Shown: positions 51,475-61,269 of the stretch, piece after piece
How positions within the stretch are numbered: position 1 is the stretch's first letter
Layout: each line of letters starts with the position of its first letter
Assembly (NCBI RefSeq): GCF_000018285.1
Contig: NC_009901.1
Coordinates: 4,339,001 to 4,403,000 of the forward strand
Origin: Shewanella pealeana ATCC 700345
Lineage (GTDB): Bacteria > Pseudomonadota > Gammaproteobacteria > Enterobacterales > Shewanellaceae
Length of the DNA: 64,000 nucleotides
Direction: 5' to 3'
Program-made: the position numbers and the translations under genes
The notes under the pieces: model-generated
What the model was told of the DNA's origin: nothing
Databases searched by the model: none
The model's input: only the letters and a program-made list of their open reading frames with translations

Positions 51475-52830
51475 ATGAAGACTAAATTATCCTTACTTTC
51501 AGCTGCGATATTGAGCGCAACCCTGACACTAGCCCCTGTTGCTTCTCAAGCTGCAATTCCTTTAGCCGTCGACGGACAAGAGCTACCAAGCTTAGCGCCC
51601 ATGCTGCAAGAAACAACGCCAGCCGTAGTAGCAGTTGCAGTCTCTGGAACCCATGTTTCTAAACAGAAGGTCCCCGATGCTTTCCGTTATTTCTTCGGCC
51701 CTAACGCTCCACGTGAACAAGTGCAAGAACGTCCATTTAAAGGGCTAGGTTCAGGGGTCATTATCGATGCCAAAGAAGGTTATATCGTCACTAACAACCA
51801 TGTGATTGAAGGTGCCGATGAGATCCTTATCGGGCTACATGACGGCCGAGAAGTCGAAGCGAAACTAATTGGCACTGACGCAGAGTCTGATATCGCTTTA
51901 TTGCAGATAAAAGCCAAGAATCTGACCGCATTGAAACGCGCCGACTCAGATAAACTCCAAGTCGGTGACTTTGCTGTAGCCATTGGAAATCCATTCGGTC
52001 TAGGTCAAACAGTTACTTCAGGAATAGTCAGTGCCATGGGCCGAAGCGGTCTTGGCATCGAGATGCTAGAAAACTTTATTCAAACCGATGCCGCAATCAA
52101 TAGCGGTAATTCCGGTGGCGCCTTGGTTAACCTCAATGGTGAGCTTATCGGTATCAATACCGCGATTGTAGCTCCTGGTGGCGGCAACGTCGGTATTGGT
52201 TTCGCTATCCCTGCCAATATGGTTAATAACCTCGTTAAGCAGATTATTGAACACGGTGAGGTTCGCCGCGGCGTGCTTGGCGTGATGGGACAAGATCTCA
52301 CCAGTGAACTCGCCAAAGGTTTCGGTATCGAAACTCAGCACGGCGGCTTTATCAACGAAGTGATGCCTGACAGCGCCGCTGCCAAAGCGGGTATAAAAGT
52401 CGGTGATATTATTGTCAGCGTTAATGGACGCAGCATTAAGAGCTTCCAAGAGCTACGTGCAAAAGTCGCGACTATGGGCGCGGGCACTAAAGTGGAATTT
52501 GGTTTAATCCGCGATGGCGATGAAGAAACGGTTACCGCAGTACTCGGCGAGTCAACTCAGGCGGCAGAAGCCGCTGCGGGCGCAGTGCATCCTATGCTAC
52601 AAGGGGCGAAGCTGGAAACGGCAAGTTCGTCTGGAGTTGAGATCACAGATGTAGCTCAAGGCTCTCCAGCTGCAGCAAGTGGCTTAATAAAAGGTGATAT
52701 TATCGTTGGTGTTAACCGCACTAAGGTGAAAAACCTCAAAGCCCTTAAATCTGCGCTTGAAGATCAAAAAGGCTCAGTGGCGCTAAAAATTAAGCGAGAT
52801 AACACTAGCTTGTATTTGATCCTGAGGTAA
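51475..52830 (+). CDS. degQ: Periplasmic serine endoprotease DegQ
   Basis: A 451-aa HtrA protease. Signal peptide (ASQAAIP region), then a trypsin-like domain with His in IVTNNHVIEGADE, Asp in AESDIALLQIK and Ser in INSGNSGGALVN, then two PDZ domains (from about residues 255 and 365). It degrades or chaperones unfolded envelope proteins. The short LA loop (about KVPDAFRYFFGPNAPREQ) favours DegQ over DegP. The 230-bp upstream region has several TTTTGAAA repeats but no certain sigma-E promoter. Confidence 0.93.
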   Translation: MKTKLSLLSAAILSATLTLAPVASQAAIPLAVDGQELPSLAPMLQETTPAVVAVAVSGTHVSKQKVPDAFRYFFGPNAPREQVQERPFKGLGSGVIIDAKEGYIVTNNHVIEGADEILIGLHDGREVEAKLIGTDAESDIALLQIKAKNLTALKRADSDKLQVGDFAVAIGNPFGLGQTVTSGIVSAMGRSGLGIEMLENFIQTDAAINSGNSGGALVNLNGELIGINTAIVAPGGGNVGIGFAIPANMVNNLVKQIIEHGEVRRGVLGVMGQDLTSELAKGFGIETQHGGFINEVMPDSAAAKAGIKVGDIIVSVNGRSIKSFQELRAKVATMGAGTKVEFGLIRDGDEETVTAVLGESTQAAEAAAGAVHPMLQGAKLETASSSGVEITDVAQGSPAAASGLIKGDIIVGVNRTKVKNLKALKSALEDQKGSVALKIKRDNTSLYLILR

Positions 52831-52851
52831 ACACTCCAATCGTTAAGTAGG

Positions 52852-52881
52852 AAGCCGAGCAATTTGCTCGGCTCTCTTTTT
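52852..52881 (+). terminator. Terminator after degQ
   Basis: AGCCGAGCAA/TTGCTCGGCT followed by CTCTTTTT. It separates degQ from degS, which should therefore have its own promoter. Confidence 0.85.
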
Positions 52882-52966
52882 GGATTTAAAGCGCTTTATC
52901 ATGATTGCGTACAAGCTAGTACAATCATGTTAATATAATTCATCTTTTCAGTATTTATTCTCAGAC

Positions 52967-54049
52967 ATGATCATTAAAGACACTCTTATATATGTCGGTA
53001 AAGCCATTCTGTTTGGCCTTATCATGGCTGCAGTTATTATTTTTGTTTTGCCATTTATTACAGGGCAGAGCTTAACCAATGGCATCACTAGCCGTGTTTC
53101 GACAAGTAGCAACGAGCTATCTTTCTCGAAAGCTGTGCGCAGAGCTGCCCCTGCCGTAGTAAATATCTACAGCCTAAGTATCGATCAATCTAAACCGTTA
53201 AACCCTGGGTCTCTTCAAGGTCTAGGTTCTGGCGTGATAATGAGTAAAGAGGGCTACATACTCACCAACTACCACGTTATCAAGAAAGCTGATGAAATTG
53301 TCGTTGCTTTGCAAGATGGCCGTAAGTTCACCTCTGAAGTGGTTGGCTCCGACCCTGAAACCGATTTAGCCGTACTCAAAGTTGAAGGTGATAATCTCCC
53401 TGTTGTACCAGTCAATTTAGAGATCCCCGCACGTGTCGGTGATGTCGTTCTAGCTATTGGTAATCCATATAACCTTGGGCAAACGATTACCCAAGGCATT
53501 ATCAGCGCGACAGGACGCAACGGTTTAAGCTCTGGTTATCTAGATTTCTTGCAAACAGACGCGGCAATTAATGCCGGTAACTCAGGCGGCGCACTAATAG
53601 ATACCACTGGCCAGCTTATTGGTATTAATACCGCAGCCTTTCAGGTTGGCGGCGAAGGTGGTGGTCACGGTATTAACTTCGCGATTCCAATTAAGCTAGC
53701 CCACAGCATTATGGGTAAACTAATAAAGAATGGTCGAGTGATCCGTGGCGCCCTTGGTATTGGCGGTGAGCCCGTAGGTCCTGTTATGGCACAAATTTTA
53801 AACCTACCAGATCTAACTGGTGTTGTAATTACTAGCATTGACCGTAACGGCCCGGCCGCACAGGCTAAGCTACAACCTCGAGATGTGATCACTAAGTATG
53901 AAGGTGAGTCAATTCCAGGTGTTGAGATGCTGATGGATAGAATTGCCGAAACTACGCCAGGAAAGAAGGTGATGATGACAGTTATTCGAGATGGTAAATC
54001 TTACGAAGTGCCGGTAGTGATAGCCGAGAAGCCTGTTCATTATAATTAG
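52967..54049 (+). CDS. degS: Sigma-E-activating site-1 protease DegS
   Basis: 360 aa. An N-terminal membrane anchor (AILFGLIMAAVIIFVLPF) rather than a cleaved signal peptide, a protease domain (His in ILTNYHVIKKADE, Asp in ETDLAVLKVE, Ser in INAGNSGGALID) and one PDZ domain (from about 265). DegS senses misfolded outer-membrane proteins and cuts RseA to release sigma-E. It follows degQ, the usual order. A heptamer repeat array begins at its stop codon. Confidence 0.95.
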   Translation: MIIKDTLIYVGKAILFGLIMAAVIIFVLPFITGQSLTNGITSRVSTSSNELSFSKAVRRAAPAVVNIYSLSIDQSKPLNPGSLQGLGSGVIMSKEGYILTNYHVIKKADEIVVALQDGRKFTSEVVGSDPETDLAVLKVEGDNLPVVPVNLEIPARVGDVVLAIGNPYNLGQTITQGIISATGRNGLSSGYLDFLQTDAAINAGNSGGALIDTTGQLIGINTAAFQVGGEGGGHGINFAIPIKLAHSIMGKLIKNGRVIRGALGIGGEPVGPVMAQILNLPDLTGVVITSIDRNGPAAQAKLQPRDVITKYEGESIPGVEMLMDRIAETTPGKKVMMTVIRDGKSYEVPVVIAEKPVHYN

Positions 54050-54104
54050 GTTCTAGGTTCTAGGTTCTAGGTTCTAGGTTCTAGGTTCTAGGTTCTAGGT
54101 TCTA
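54049..54104. repeat. Heptanucleotide tandem repeat GGTTCTA, eight units
   Basis: Eight exact units of GGTTCTA; the first base is the last base of the degS TAG stop. It lies between the stop codon and the degS terminator. Confidence 0.96.
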
Positions 54105-54128
54105 GGTTTGAGCATCAAACAAAACGCG

Positions 54129-54164
54129 AAAAGGCAAAACAGGTTCAGCTGTTTTGCCTTTTTC
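54129..54164 (+). terminator. Terminator of degS
   Basis: AAAAGGCAAAACAG/CTGTTTTGCCTTTTT: a 13-bp stem with a U-run. Confidence 0.93.
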
Positions 54165-54253
54165 ATTTCATGCGGCTCTCTTACTAAAGCGACTTTCTCG
54201 ATCACCGCCTAGGCTTCACCGTCTTAGTTTTTCCTAGAACCTAGCACCTTTCT

Positions 54254-54317
54254 CTGCCTTTCCTAGGACCTGCCTTTCCTAGGACCTGCCTTTCCTAGGA
54301 CCTGCTTTTCCTAGCAC
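54254..54317. repeat. 16-bp tandem repeat, four units
   Basis: Three exact CTGCCTTTCCTAGGAC units and a fourth with two changes (CTGCTTTTCCTAGCAC). Degenerate copies continue to the stop codon of the next gene (54341) and a related CCTAGAACCTAGCACC lies at 54231. Each unit holds the palindrome CCTAGG. Confidence 0.93.
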
Positions 54318-54340
54318 CTAGGATCTTTCTTAGCCCTTCC

Positions 54341-54505
54341 CTAGGACCTGCTATTTTGCCTGAACACGCCAACCCAAAATGTCAGCTCAAGCAGTACGCC
54401 AATAATAAGTAGCCCTGTCGCACCTTTTGCCATTCCAGCCACATAACAGCCTATCGCAGCACAAATCAACGCGGCTAAAATCGTGACTCTCATCCATAAT
54501 GACAT
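54341..54505 (-). CDS. 54-aa hydrophobic membrane protein
   Basis: A short gene with product MSLWMRVTILAALICAAIGC... ending VFRQNSRS: two predicted membrane helices (about 6-24 and 29-46). GGGAG lies 6 bp before the ATG, a good ribosome-binding site. Its stop codon lies inside the degenerate end of the CTAGGAC repeat region. I do not recognise a family. Confidence 0.6.
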   Translation of the reverse strand: MSLWMRVTILAALICAAIGCYVAGMAKGATGLLIIGVLLELTFWVGVFRQNSRS

Positions 54506-54624
54506 AATGCTCTCCCTTTCTACTTTCCATAAAACCTAAGCCTAACAAAGTGTAGCTAATCACTTATCTATTTAAGATTAAATGTTATTCACTCTCGCTG
54601 AGAGTTACTCAGTGCTTCGCCCAC

Positions 54625-54658
54625 AAAAAAGCCACGCTAAATATGTTTAGCGTGGCTT
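54625..54658 (-). terminator. Terminator of the octaheme cytochrome gene
   Basis: AAGCCACGCTAAA/TTTAGCGTGGCTT with a short loop and an A-run on the left (U-run on the minus strand). Confidence 0.93.
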
Positions 54659-54685
54659 GTCGGGAGGGACTAGTTAAAGATAAGC

Positions 54686-56356
54686 TTATTTATGGATTTT
54701 TGGCAGTGCCGCAGCTCTAGCTTCATAGTCCGCATGACACTCGCCGCAGGAGTACTGCGCTGTAGACCAAGGCATCTGGAACTTACCATCGTCACTGAAC
54801 TGCTTCGCTGCAGGGTCTAAGTCGATAGTGAATAGATGAGACTTCACATCTCCAAACACCACACCATTCTTCTCCTTAGTTACAGCGCTCTTAGCAAGCT
54901 TTGGCATATGACATGTTGTACACTCAGCCGCCTTATGCGGTCCAGCAGCCCACGTATTCTCTGCAAACTCCTTATTATGACAAGCTGTACACTCTTTCAC
55001 TGCACCTGCATGCAGGCCGTCGCTACTATCTTGATTGACAGTCGACTTGTGTGAGTCATGACAAGTTGTACAGCTCATGTCACGCTTAGGACCGATCTCA
55101 TCACCCGCTTTATAACTAGCATGATCTTGTGGAACTACGCCAAGAACCTCATCGCCAGTTTGATGATGCTGCGCAAGACCACCTTTAGCAACAATACGAC
55201 CACCGACTTGACTGCCATCAGGGAAGGCTGCGTTGTATGCACTCACATACGTAGGGTAATCCTTCTCGCCATCACGAGTATGACACTCGGCGCAGGTAAC
55301 CGCTTTACCGTAAGCCATATCTTCGGCTAGGAAGTCTTCAGTAGTACGAGCCGTGGCGATTTTAGTAATGTTAGCTTGGGTCGGTGCCTTAATATGGTCA
55401 CTACCTGCACCGTGACAAGATTCACATTGAATACCTTGCTCGGCAAAGGTCCCCCCCATGCCAGGCAGCTCATCTTGACGCTCTAGATTACGTATATCAC
55501 CATCTTCTGTGGTCGTACGCTTCCAGCCTGTGGTATGGCAGTTACCGCACTTATACTGGTAGTTCATATCGCCCGTTTTATAATTACCCATCACATCGGG
55601 ATCGTTTAAATGATTATCAGGGATATTCAGCTCACCGTCGCCATTGCGAATGTTATATTGAACATTCTCACCTGTGACTATGTAACCATCCGCATCCATC
55701 CAACGCATCTTCCAGTGGTAACCACCGACAACATAAGTTACATCGTCATAGCTTGTTGGCGCGCCGAGTGCATTGTTAGTCGTACCGTCACCCTCTGGGC
55801 CTGCAAATTGCAGTAGGCCAATTGACCCTGTAATCGTCTCTTCAGGAGTATATGGGAAAGCAGGCTGCTCACCGTTAGCAATCTTTTGGATCTTAAAGTT
55901 ATGTCCCGTCTTGGCAAACGTCTTGTGCTGATCACTATGACAACCAGCACAGGCCGCGCTGCCTACATAAGTGAGTGGCTCAGGCTCGGGAGCGGCTTCA
56001 ACCGTTATCGTCACAACGGCAGATGCTTCATCGGTGCCGTCGGTTATCGTATAGTTAAACTTCACCTCTCCCGCTTCAGCACCCGCAGTAAAGTCGACCT
56101 TGCCATCTTTTATCACGGCACTAGCCGAATCGACTGAAACGATTGTTAATGTATCGCCGTCGGCATCTGTATCATTGGCAAGCACATCAATCGTCACTAC
56201 CTTTTCAGCTAAGACATTTGCAAAGTCAGCCACGGCGACTGGAGGGGTATTTTCAACGGGGAGATTTGTATCGTTATCATTATCGCTACCGCAAGCAACC
56301 AACATGGTTACCATGCTGGCTAGTAGTAGTTTTTTACATGGAATTTGTGCGTTCAT
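54686..56356 (-). CDS. Octaheme c-type cytochrome lipoprotein with cadherin/Ig-like N-domain
   Basis: 556 aa from the ATG at 56356 (GAGG 11 bp upstream); the frame continues to 56488 but the lipoprotein signal peptide (MNAQIPCKKLLLASMVTMLVAC) fixes the start. Cys22 is the lipid site. Residues ~37-120 form a tandem-95/cadherin-like domain (DVLANDTDADGDTLTIVSV). Eight CxxCH motifs follow from Cys136: CAGCH, CGNCH, CESCH, CAECH, CTTCH, CTACH, CTTCH and CGECH. The heme part resembles cytochrome c554-like multiheme proteins. It is probably an envelope electron carrier or reductase; the substrate is unknown. It follows its own kinase/regulator pair, 154 bp downstream. Confidence 0.88.
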   Translation of the reverse strand: MNAQIPCKKLLLASMVTMLVACGSDNDNDTNLPVENTPPVAVADFANVLAEKVVTIDVLANDTDADGDTLTIVSVDSASAVIKDGKVDFTAGAEAGEVKFNYTITDGTDEASAVVTITVEAAPEPEPLTYVGSAACAGCHSDQHKTFAKTGHNFKIQKIANGEQPAFPYTPEETITGSIGLLQFAGPEGDGTTNNALGAPTSYDDVTYVVGGYHWKMRWMDADGYIVTGENVQYNIRNGDGELNIPDNHLNDPDVMGNYKTGDMNYQYKCGNCHTTGWKRTTTEDGDIRNLERQDELPGMGGTFAEQGIQCESCHGAGSDHIKAPTQANITKIATARTTEDFLAEDMAYGKAVTCAECHTRDGEKDYPTYVSAYNAAFPDGSQVGGRIVAKGGLAQHHQTGDEVLGVVPQDHASYKAGDEIGPKRDMSCTTCHDSHKSTVNQDSSDGLHAGAVKECTACHNKEFAENTWAAGPHKAAECTTCHMPKLAKSAVTKEKNGVVFGDVKSHLFTIDLDPAAKQFSDDGKFQMPWSTAQYSCGECHADYEARAAALPKIHK

Positions 56357-56510
56357 AAGTTCATCCTCAACATTGCTATTCATATCGCCAACGTTGCAGG
56401 GAATGGCGATTGATATGCCTCTATGGACATGTTTCAAGTATTGAAGAGTTACTACTAAAGAGATAGATAACCAGAGTTCACCACTCATGGAAAGTTGTGA
56501 ACTTTAGTTA

Positions 56511-57185
56511 TCAACTACCAACTAAAACACTGTTTAAAAAGGAAATTCCCTCCTGCGAAATGTTATGATTTGTTAACACGAATTGGCCTGTATTTGTCAA
56601 AATGTAGAGCTTGTTCTCATTTTGCATCACAAGCCCCGCCTTTTTTAACTGACGCAGATGAAAATTAAACTTTGTATGATCCTCTATTTCAACTAGGCGG
56701 CATAAGTCCATAAACTTAACAGCCTTATGGATTGCCAGCACTGTAAGCGCCTTACGCCGATAAGGATTCGCCAGTGCGCTGTAGACAAGGTCAGGATCGA
56801 GATCGATACGACTCTTGAACAGCTGTTTTTCCGCGAGGCTACGCCTTATGGTGACGATAAGCTCGCTACTCTTAAACGGCTTGGTCATCACACTGTCGGC
56901 ACCTTTTTTCATCGCATCGACGGCGGTATCGACGGTTGCATAAGCCGTGATAATAATGACGGCAATTAATGGCTGGTTTTGTCTTAGGTTCGAGATAGCT
57001 TCAACCCCTGTCATGCCCGCCATTAGCAAGTCCATCAGTGCGATATCAAAATGTTGCTTCTCACTCGCTCTAATCGCAGCCTCTGCACTTTCAACCGCGG
57101 TAACACTAAAACCCTCAAGTTCAAGAATTTCAACCATATTTTGGCTAAGCTCTCTATCATCCTCAGCTAGCAAAACTGTCACCAT
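56511..57185 (-). CDS. Response regulator with ArsR-like winged-helix output
   Basis: 224 aa. The receiver domain has Asp52 (DIALMDLLMAGMTG), Thr in IIITAYAT and Lys in MTKPFKSSEL. Residues ~137-195 form a winged helix of the ArsR type: ALANPYRRKALTVLAI, then HTKFNFHLRQLKKAGLV. This receiver-ArsR combination is unusual; the partner kinase is of the NtrB type, which normally pairs with sigma-54 regulators, but there is no AAA+ domain here. The gene overlaps the kinase stop codon (TAATG) and lies just upstream of the octaheme cytochrome, its likely target. Confidence 0.88.
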   Translation of the reverse strand: MVTVLLAEDDRELSQNMVEILELEGFSVTAVESAEAAIRASEKQHFDIALMDLLMAGMTGVEAISNLRQNQPLIAVIIITAYATVDTAVDAMKKGADSVMTKPFKSSELIVTIRRSLAEKQLFKSRIDLDPDLVYSALANPYRRKALTVLAIHKAVKFMDLCRLVEIEDHTKFNFHLRQLKKAGLVMQNENKLYILTNTGQFVLTNHNISQEGISFLNSVLVGS

Positions 57186-58579
57186 TAATCTTGCTCCCGA
57201 TAAAAGGTTAGCTCCACACGAGTGCCCTTCTGTTTACTGCTCACAATATGCATCTTCCCATTATGTAGTGCGACTATCTGCTCACAAATCGCCAAACCTA
57301 AGCCAGTGCCATGGCCTAAGGCCTTGGTGGAATAAAATAATTCTGTCGCGTGAGCAAGCTCCTCCTCAGTCATGCCACAGCCTGAGTCCTCGACATACAC
57401 ACAGACCTTGTGCTCATCTTGCGTCGCACTCACGATAATCGAACTCTGCGGACTCGATGCATCAAGGGCATTACATAAAAGATTGATAAATAGCTCCTCT
57501 AACTTCACCTTCTCGGCATAGAGCACAATATTATCACTGCAATCAAACTCAATAGAATGCTGCTTAGTGCGGTGTGACAACAGCTTGGCTGCAGAATCTA
57601 ACACCTCCCTCAAAGAGACAAAGCAGCGTCTGCCAGAGGCAGGCCTTGCGTAGCTGAGTAGCTCTTTACTTATTGAGGAGGCGCGCTCAATGCCTAGGCG
57701 AACACGGCTTAGGTAATCTGCTTCTGAGTCAGACTGGTGGGGATGCTTTCGCTCCCATAGATCCAAAGCCAATGTCGACGATGCTAAGGGGTTATTGATC
57801 TCATGAGCGACTCCCATAGCGAGCTGACCAATGGCTTTATACTTATCCGCTTCGATGGCGCGTTTAAGCTTTGCGGCTGTTGCCTGCTCCTTTTCTAAGT
57901 CAAACACTTTCAGCGCCTTAAATAGGGCGACTAAGATAAGACCACCCGCCAGTGTTCGATAGATTGGCACGCTGTAGTGATACTCTGTCGGCACGAGTCC
58001 CGACAGCACACCATAAACCATTAGGCCGAAACCACAGAGTGCAAAGTAAAGTCCGTAGCTATGCTCTTCTTGCCGCAAGCTATTGCCGTAAATCACCATA
58101 CCCACACCCGCTAGCATCGCACTACCGAAGCCTATCAGTATTCGTGTGTACTGGCTGGCCTCAGCAAAACCAGTTTGATTAACCGCGAGATGATGCAAAT
58201 CCGGGATCACTAAATAGGCATAGCAGAGTAATAGAGTGATAATCACACCATGGCCTATATGCGCTAGACGCTTATTATTGATGGTTAAGATCTGCCAAGC
58301 AAATACCATCAAGGCGGCGTAAGATAGAAATAATTTTGCCAAGCAGAGCCACTGTGTCAGCAGGCGATACTCAGGCGCGATATGGTCTGTAAAAATGAGT
58401 ACATATAGCTCAGACCACTCATGAAAAGCATGGGAGAACCCGAAGGCGGCCAGCGCCCATAGCGTCGGTGCAACCTTTAATTGGCTATAGCGAAAATTAC
58501 GAAAAACAACGGCACAGCCCATAGAGAAAAACACGAGGCCGTAAAAAAGGTAGATATTGAATGTGACAAATACTGGCAT
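57185..58579 (-). CDS. Membrane sensor histidine kinase (NtrB-like core)
   Basis: 464 aa. About seven hydrophobic segments in residues 5-220 form a membrane sensor with no large periplasmic loop. A linker is followed by the HisKA domain with His259 (MGVAHEINNPLASS) and the HATPase: N-box NLLCNALDAS, G1 VEDSGCGM, G2 GHGTGLGLAIC. The His-box of the HEINNPL type is typical of NtrB/ZraS-like kinases. First gene of kinase-regulator-octaheme cytochrome. Such multi-helix sensors may detect a membrane signal such as quinone state, but no specific signal is evident. Confidence 0.9.
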   Translation of the reverse strand: MPVFVTFNIYLFYGLVFFSMGCAVVFRNFRYSQLKVAPTLWALAAFGFSHAFHEWSELYVLIFTDHIAPEYRLLTQWLCLAKLFLSYAALMVFAWQILTINNKRLAHIGHGVIITLLLCYAYLVIPDLHHLAVNQTGFAEASQYTRILIGFGSAMLAGVGMVIYGNSLRQEEHSYGLYFALCGFGLMVYGVLSGLVPTEYHYSVPIYRTLAGGLILVALFKALKVFDLEKEQATAAKLKRAIEADKYKAIGQLAMGVAHEINNPLASSTLALDLWERKHPHQSDSEADYLSRVRLGIERASSISKELLSYARPASGRRCFVSLREVLDSAAKLLSHRTKQHSIEFDCSDNIVLYAEKVKLEELFINLLCNALDASSPQSSIIVSATQDEHKVCVYVEDSGCGMTEEELAHATELFYSTKALGHGTGLGLAICEQIVALHNGKMHIVSSKQKGTRVELTFYREQD

Positions 58580-58664
58580 TAGATAAACATAACATCTACC
58601 TATAAAGTATGACTTGATCTGCTTCTGATTTTATAACTCAGCAATTTGCGCTAGTTCATAAAAC

Positions 58665-58707
58665 AAAAAAGCCACTTAAGTGAATACACTTAAATGGCTT
58701 TTTTATT
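58665..58707 (-). terminator. Terminator downstream of murA
   Basis: AAGCCACTTAAGTG/CACTTAAATGGCTT (one bulge), with an A-run on the left and a T-run on the right. Confidence 0.88.
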
Positions 58708-58723
58708 AGTAGGGGCTTAAAAG

Positions 58724-59995
<1,272 letters not shown>

Positions 59996-60007
59996 CTAAA
60001 TCCGCGA

Positions 60008-60259
60008 TTACATATTAAAGACTTTTTCACGCTTCCACTGTGTAGGCGTGAAGGCATTAATCGTAATAGCGTGTAACTCACCGCTAGTAATGTGAGCCAT
60101 TAATGGGCCGTAAATTGTTTGCTGCTGCTTCACTCGTCCCATACCGTCAAAGCACTCACCTACAGCAATAATCTTGTAGTGTGTTCCCTCTTGGGTCACT
60201 TTAACTTCCTCTAAAGAAAGCGCGTCTAAAAGGATGGTTTCAATTTCTTTGCATTCCAT
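60008..60259 (-). CDS. ibaG: BolA-family protein IbaG
   Basis: 83 aa of the BolA fold. It starts at the ATG at 60259 (MECKEIETILL) and contains the conserved EVKVTQEGTHYKIIAVGECFDGM and a His in ELHAITINAFTP. IbaG/YrbA binds monothiol glutaredoxin and is linked to iron-sulphur handling and acid stress. It lies between mlaB (13 bp) and murA as in E. coli. Confidence 0.92.
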   Translation of the reverse strand: MECKEIETILLDALSLEEVKVTQEGTHYKIIAVGECFDGMGRVKQQQTIYGPLMAHITSGELHAITINAFTPTQWKREKVFNM

Positions 60260-60272
60260 GGAACAGTTCACC

Positions 60273-60566
60273 TTACTTAGCTTCTTCGATAAAGAAGTCG
60301 TTTAAATCGTATAATATAATAAATTTCTTAAGCTGCTCTGAAGGGGATACCAGCTTTAAGCTCGCGCCTTTAGCAGCAAAAGTGCTGACTAACTCAAGTA
60401 AAAATGCCACGCCAGCACTATCACAATATTCAATTTCTGAAAGCCACAAAAATGCGGTATCAGGATCTAAAATACTACTGCGTCCATTCCATAGACTGCG
60501 CACCGCCTCTTGGTCTAAACATCCAGATACGGTGCAATTAATCCCTTGCTGATTAAATGAAACCAC
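60273..60566 (-). CDS. mlaB: STAS-domain subunit MlaB
   Basis: 97 aa with a single STAS domain. The conserved loop EIEYCDSAGVAFLLELVS has Asp-Ser-Ala at the site where anti-sigma antagonists are phosphorylated. MlaB stabilises the MlaFE ABC transporter on the cytoplasmic side. Its first base overlaps the mlaC stop. Confidence 0.88.
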   Translation of the reverse strand: MVSFNQQGINCTVSGCLDQEAVRSLWNGRSSILDPDTAFLWLSEIEYCDSAGVAFLLELVSTFAAKGASLKLVSPSEQLKKFIILYDLNDFFIEEAK

Positions 60567-61237
60567 TAGCTCTTTTTCTCATTCGCGTCTAAATCGATAT
60601 GTTGATTTGTGCGCTCATTGAGCATAGTAATCACAGACTCGATACCTTGTTGACGTACAAGGTTAGTGATTTCAGACTGCTTAGATGATAACAAGCTAAC
60701 GCCTTCGGCAATTAAGTCAAATGCTTTCCAATTGCCATTTTTTAAACGACGCGCCTTAAACTGCAACTTGATCGCAGGACGTCCCTGCTCGATGATCTGC
60801 ACATCAACGTTAACGAACTTCTCGCCAGCAAAGTCTACCGCCTTGGCATATTGTACCTTTTGGTCGGTATATTCCGTAAATGCTTGGGCATAAGTCGAGA
60901 TGAGATAGCCCCTAAACGCTTCAACAAAACGGTCACGCTGATCTTTAGTGGTATCACGTAGATATTGACCTAATACCTTATAAGAAGCGTACTTATAATC
61001 AACATAAGGCATCAACTCTTCTGTCACGATAATTTTTAAATGATCGGGGTTCTCCGCGATGAGCTTCTCATCTTGATGAAAACGCGCAAAGGTCTTGTTA
61101 GCAACAGCCTCAACCAAGGTAAAAGGGTTGGTTTGATCGATATCGGTACTTACCTCTGCATGAGCACTAACACTCAAACTAACACTAAGCAGCGCCATAA
61201 TGACTAACATCGCACTTCGATAAAAACCTTTAAACAT
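60566..61237 (-). CDS. mlaC: Periplasmic phospholipid-binding protein MlaC
   Basis: 223 aa from the ATG at 61237, with a signal peptide (VSLSVSAHA|EVS). MlaC shuttles phospholipids between the outer-membrane MlaA complex and the inner-membrane MlaFEDB transporter. Typical segments are ITEELMPYVDYKYASYKVLGQ-like VTEELMPYVDYKYA, RDRFVEAFRGYLISTYA and WKAFDLIAEGVSLLSS. Confidence 0.94.
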   Translation of the reverse strand: MFKGFYRSAMLVIMALLSVSLSVSAHAEVSTDIDQTNPFTLVEAVANKTFARFHQDEKLIAENPDHLKIIVTEELMPYVDYKYASYKVLGQYLRDTTKDQRDRFVEAFRGYLISTYAQAFTEYTDQKVQYAKAVDFAGEKFVNVDVQIIEQGRPAIKLQFKARRLKNGNWKAFDLIAEGVSLLSSKQSEITNLVRQQGIESVITMLNERTNQHIDLDANEKKS

Positions 61238-61269
61238 TTTGAAATACTCCAACAACTTATCTTAAGAGG

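Noticed and set aside
55058..56444. Several plus-strand frames opposite the octaheme gene
   Set aside because: Shadows; the minus strand has eight CxxCH motifs and a lipoprotein signal.
56947..57438. Plus-strand frame of 163 codons opposite the response regulator/kinase junction
   Set aside because: Antisense to two genes with intact catalytic motifs; no plausible ribosome-binding site.
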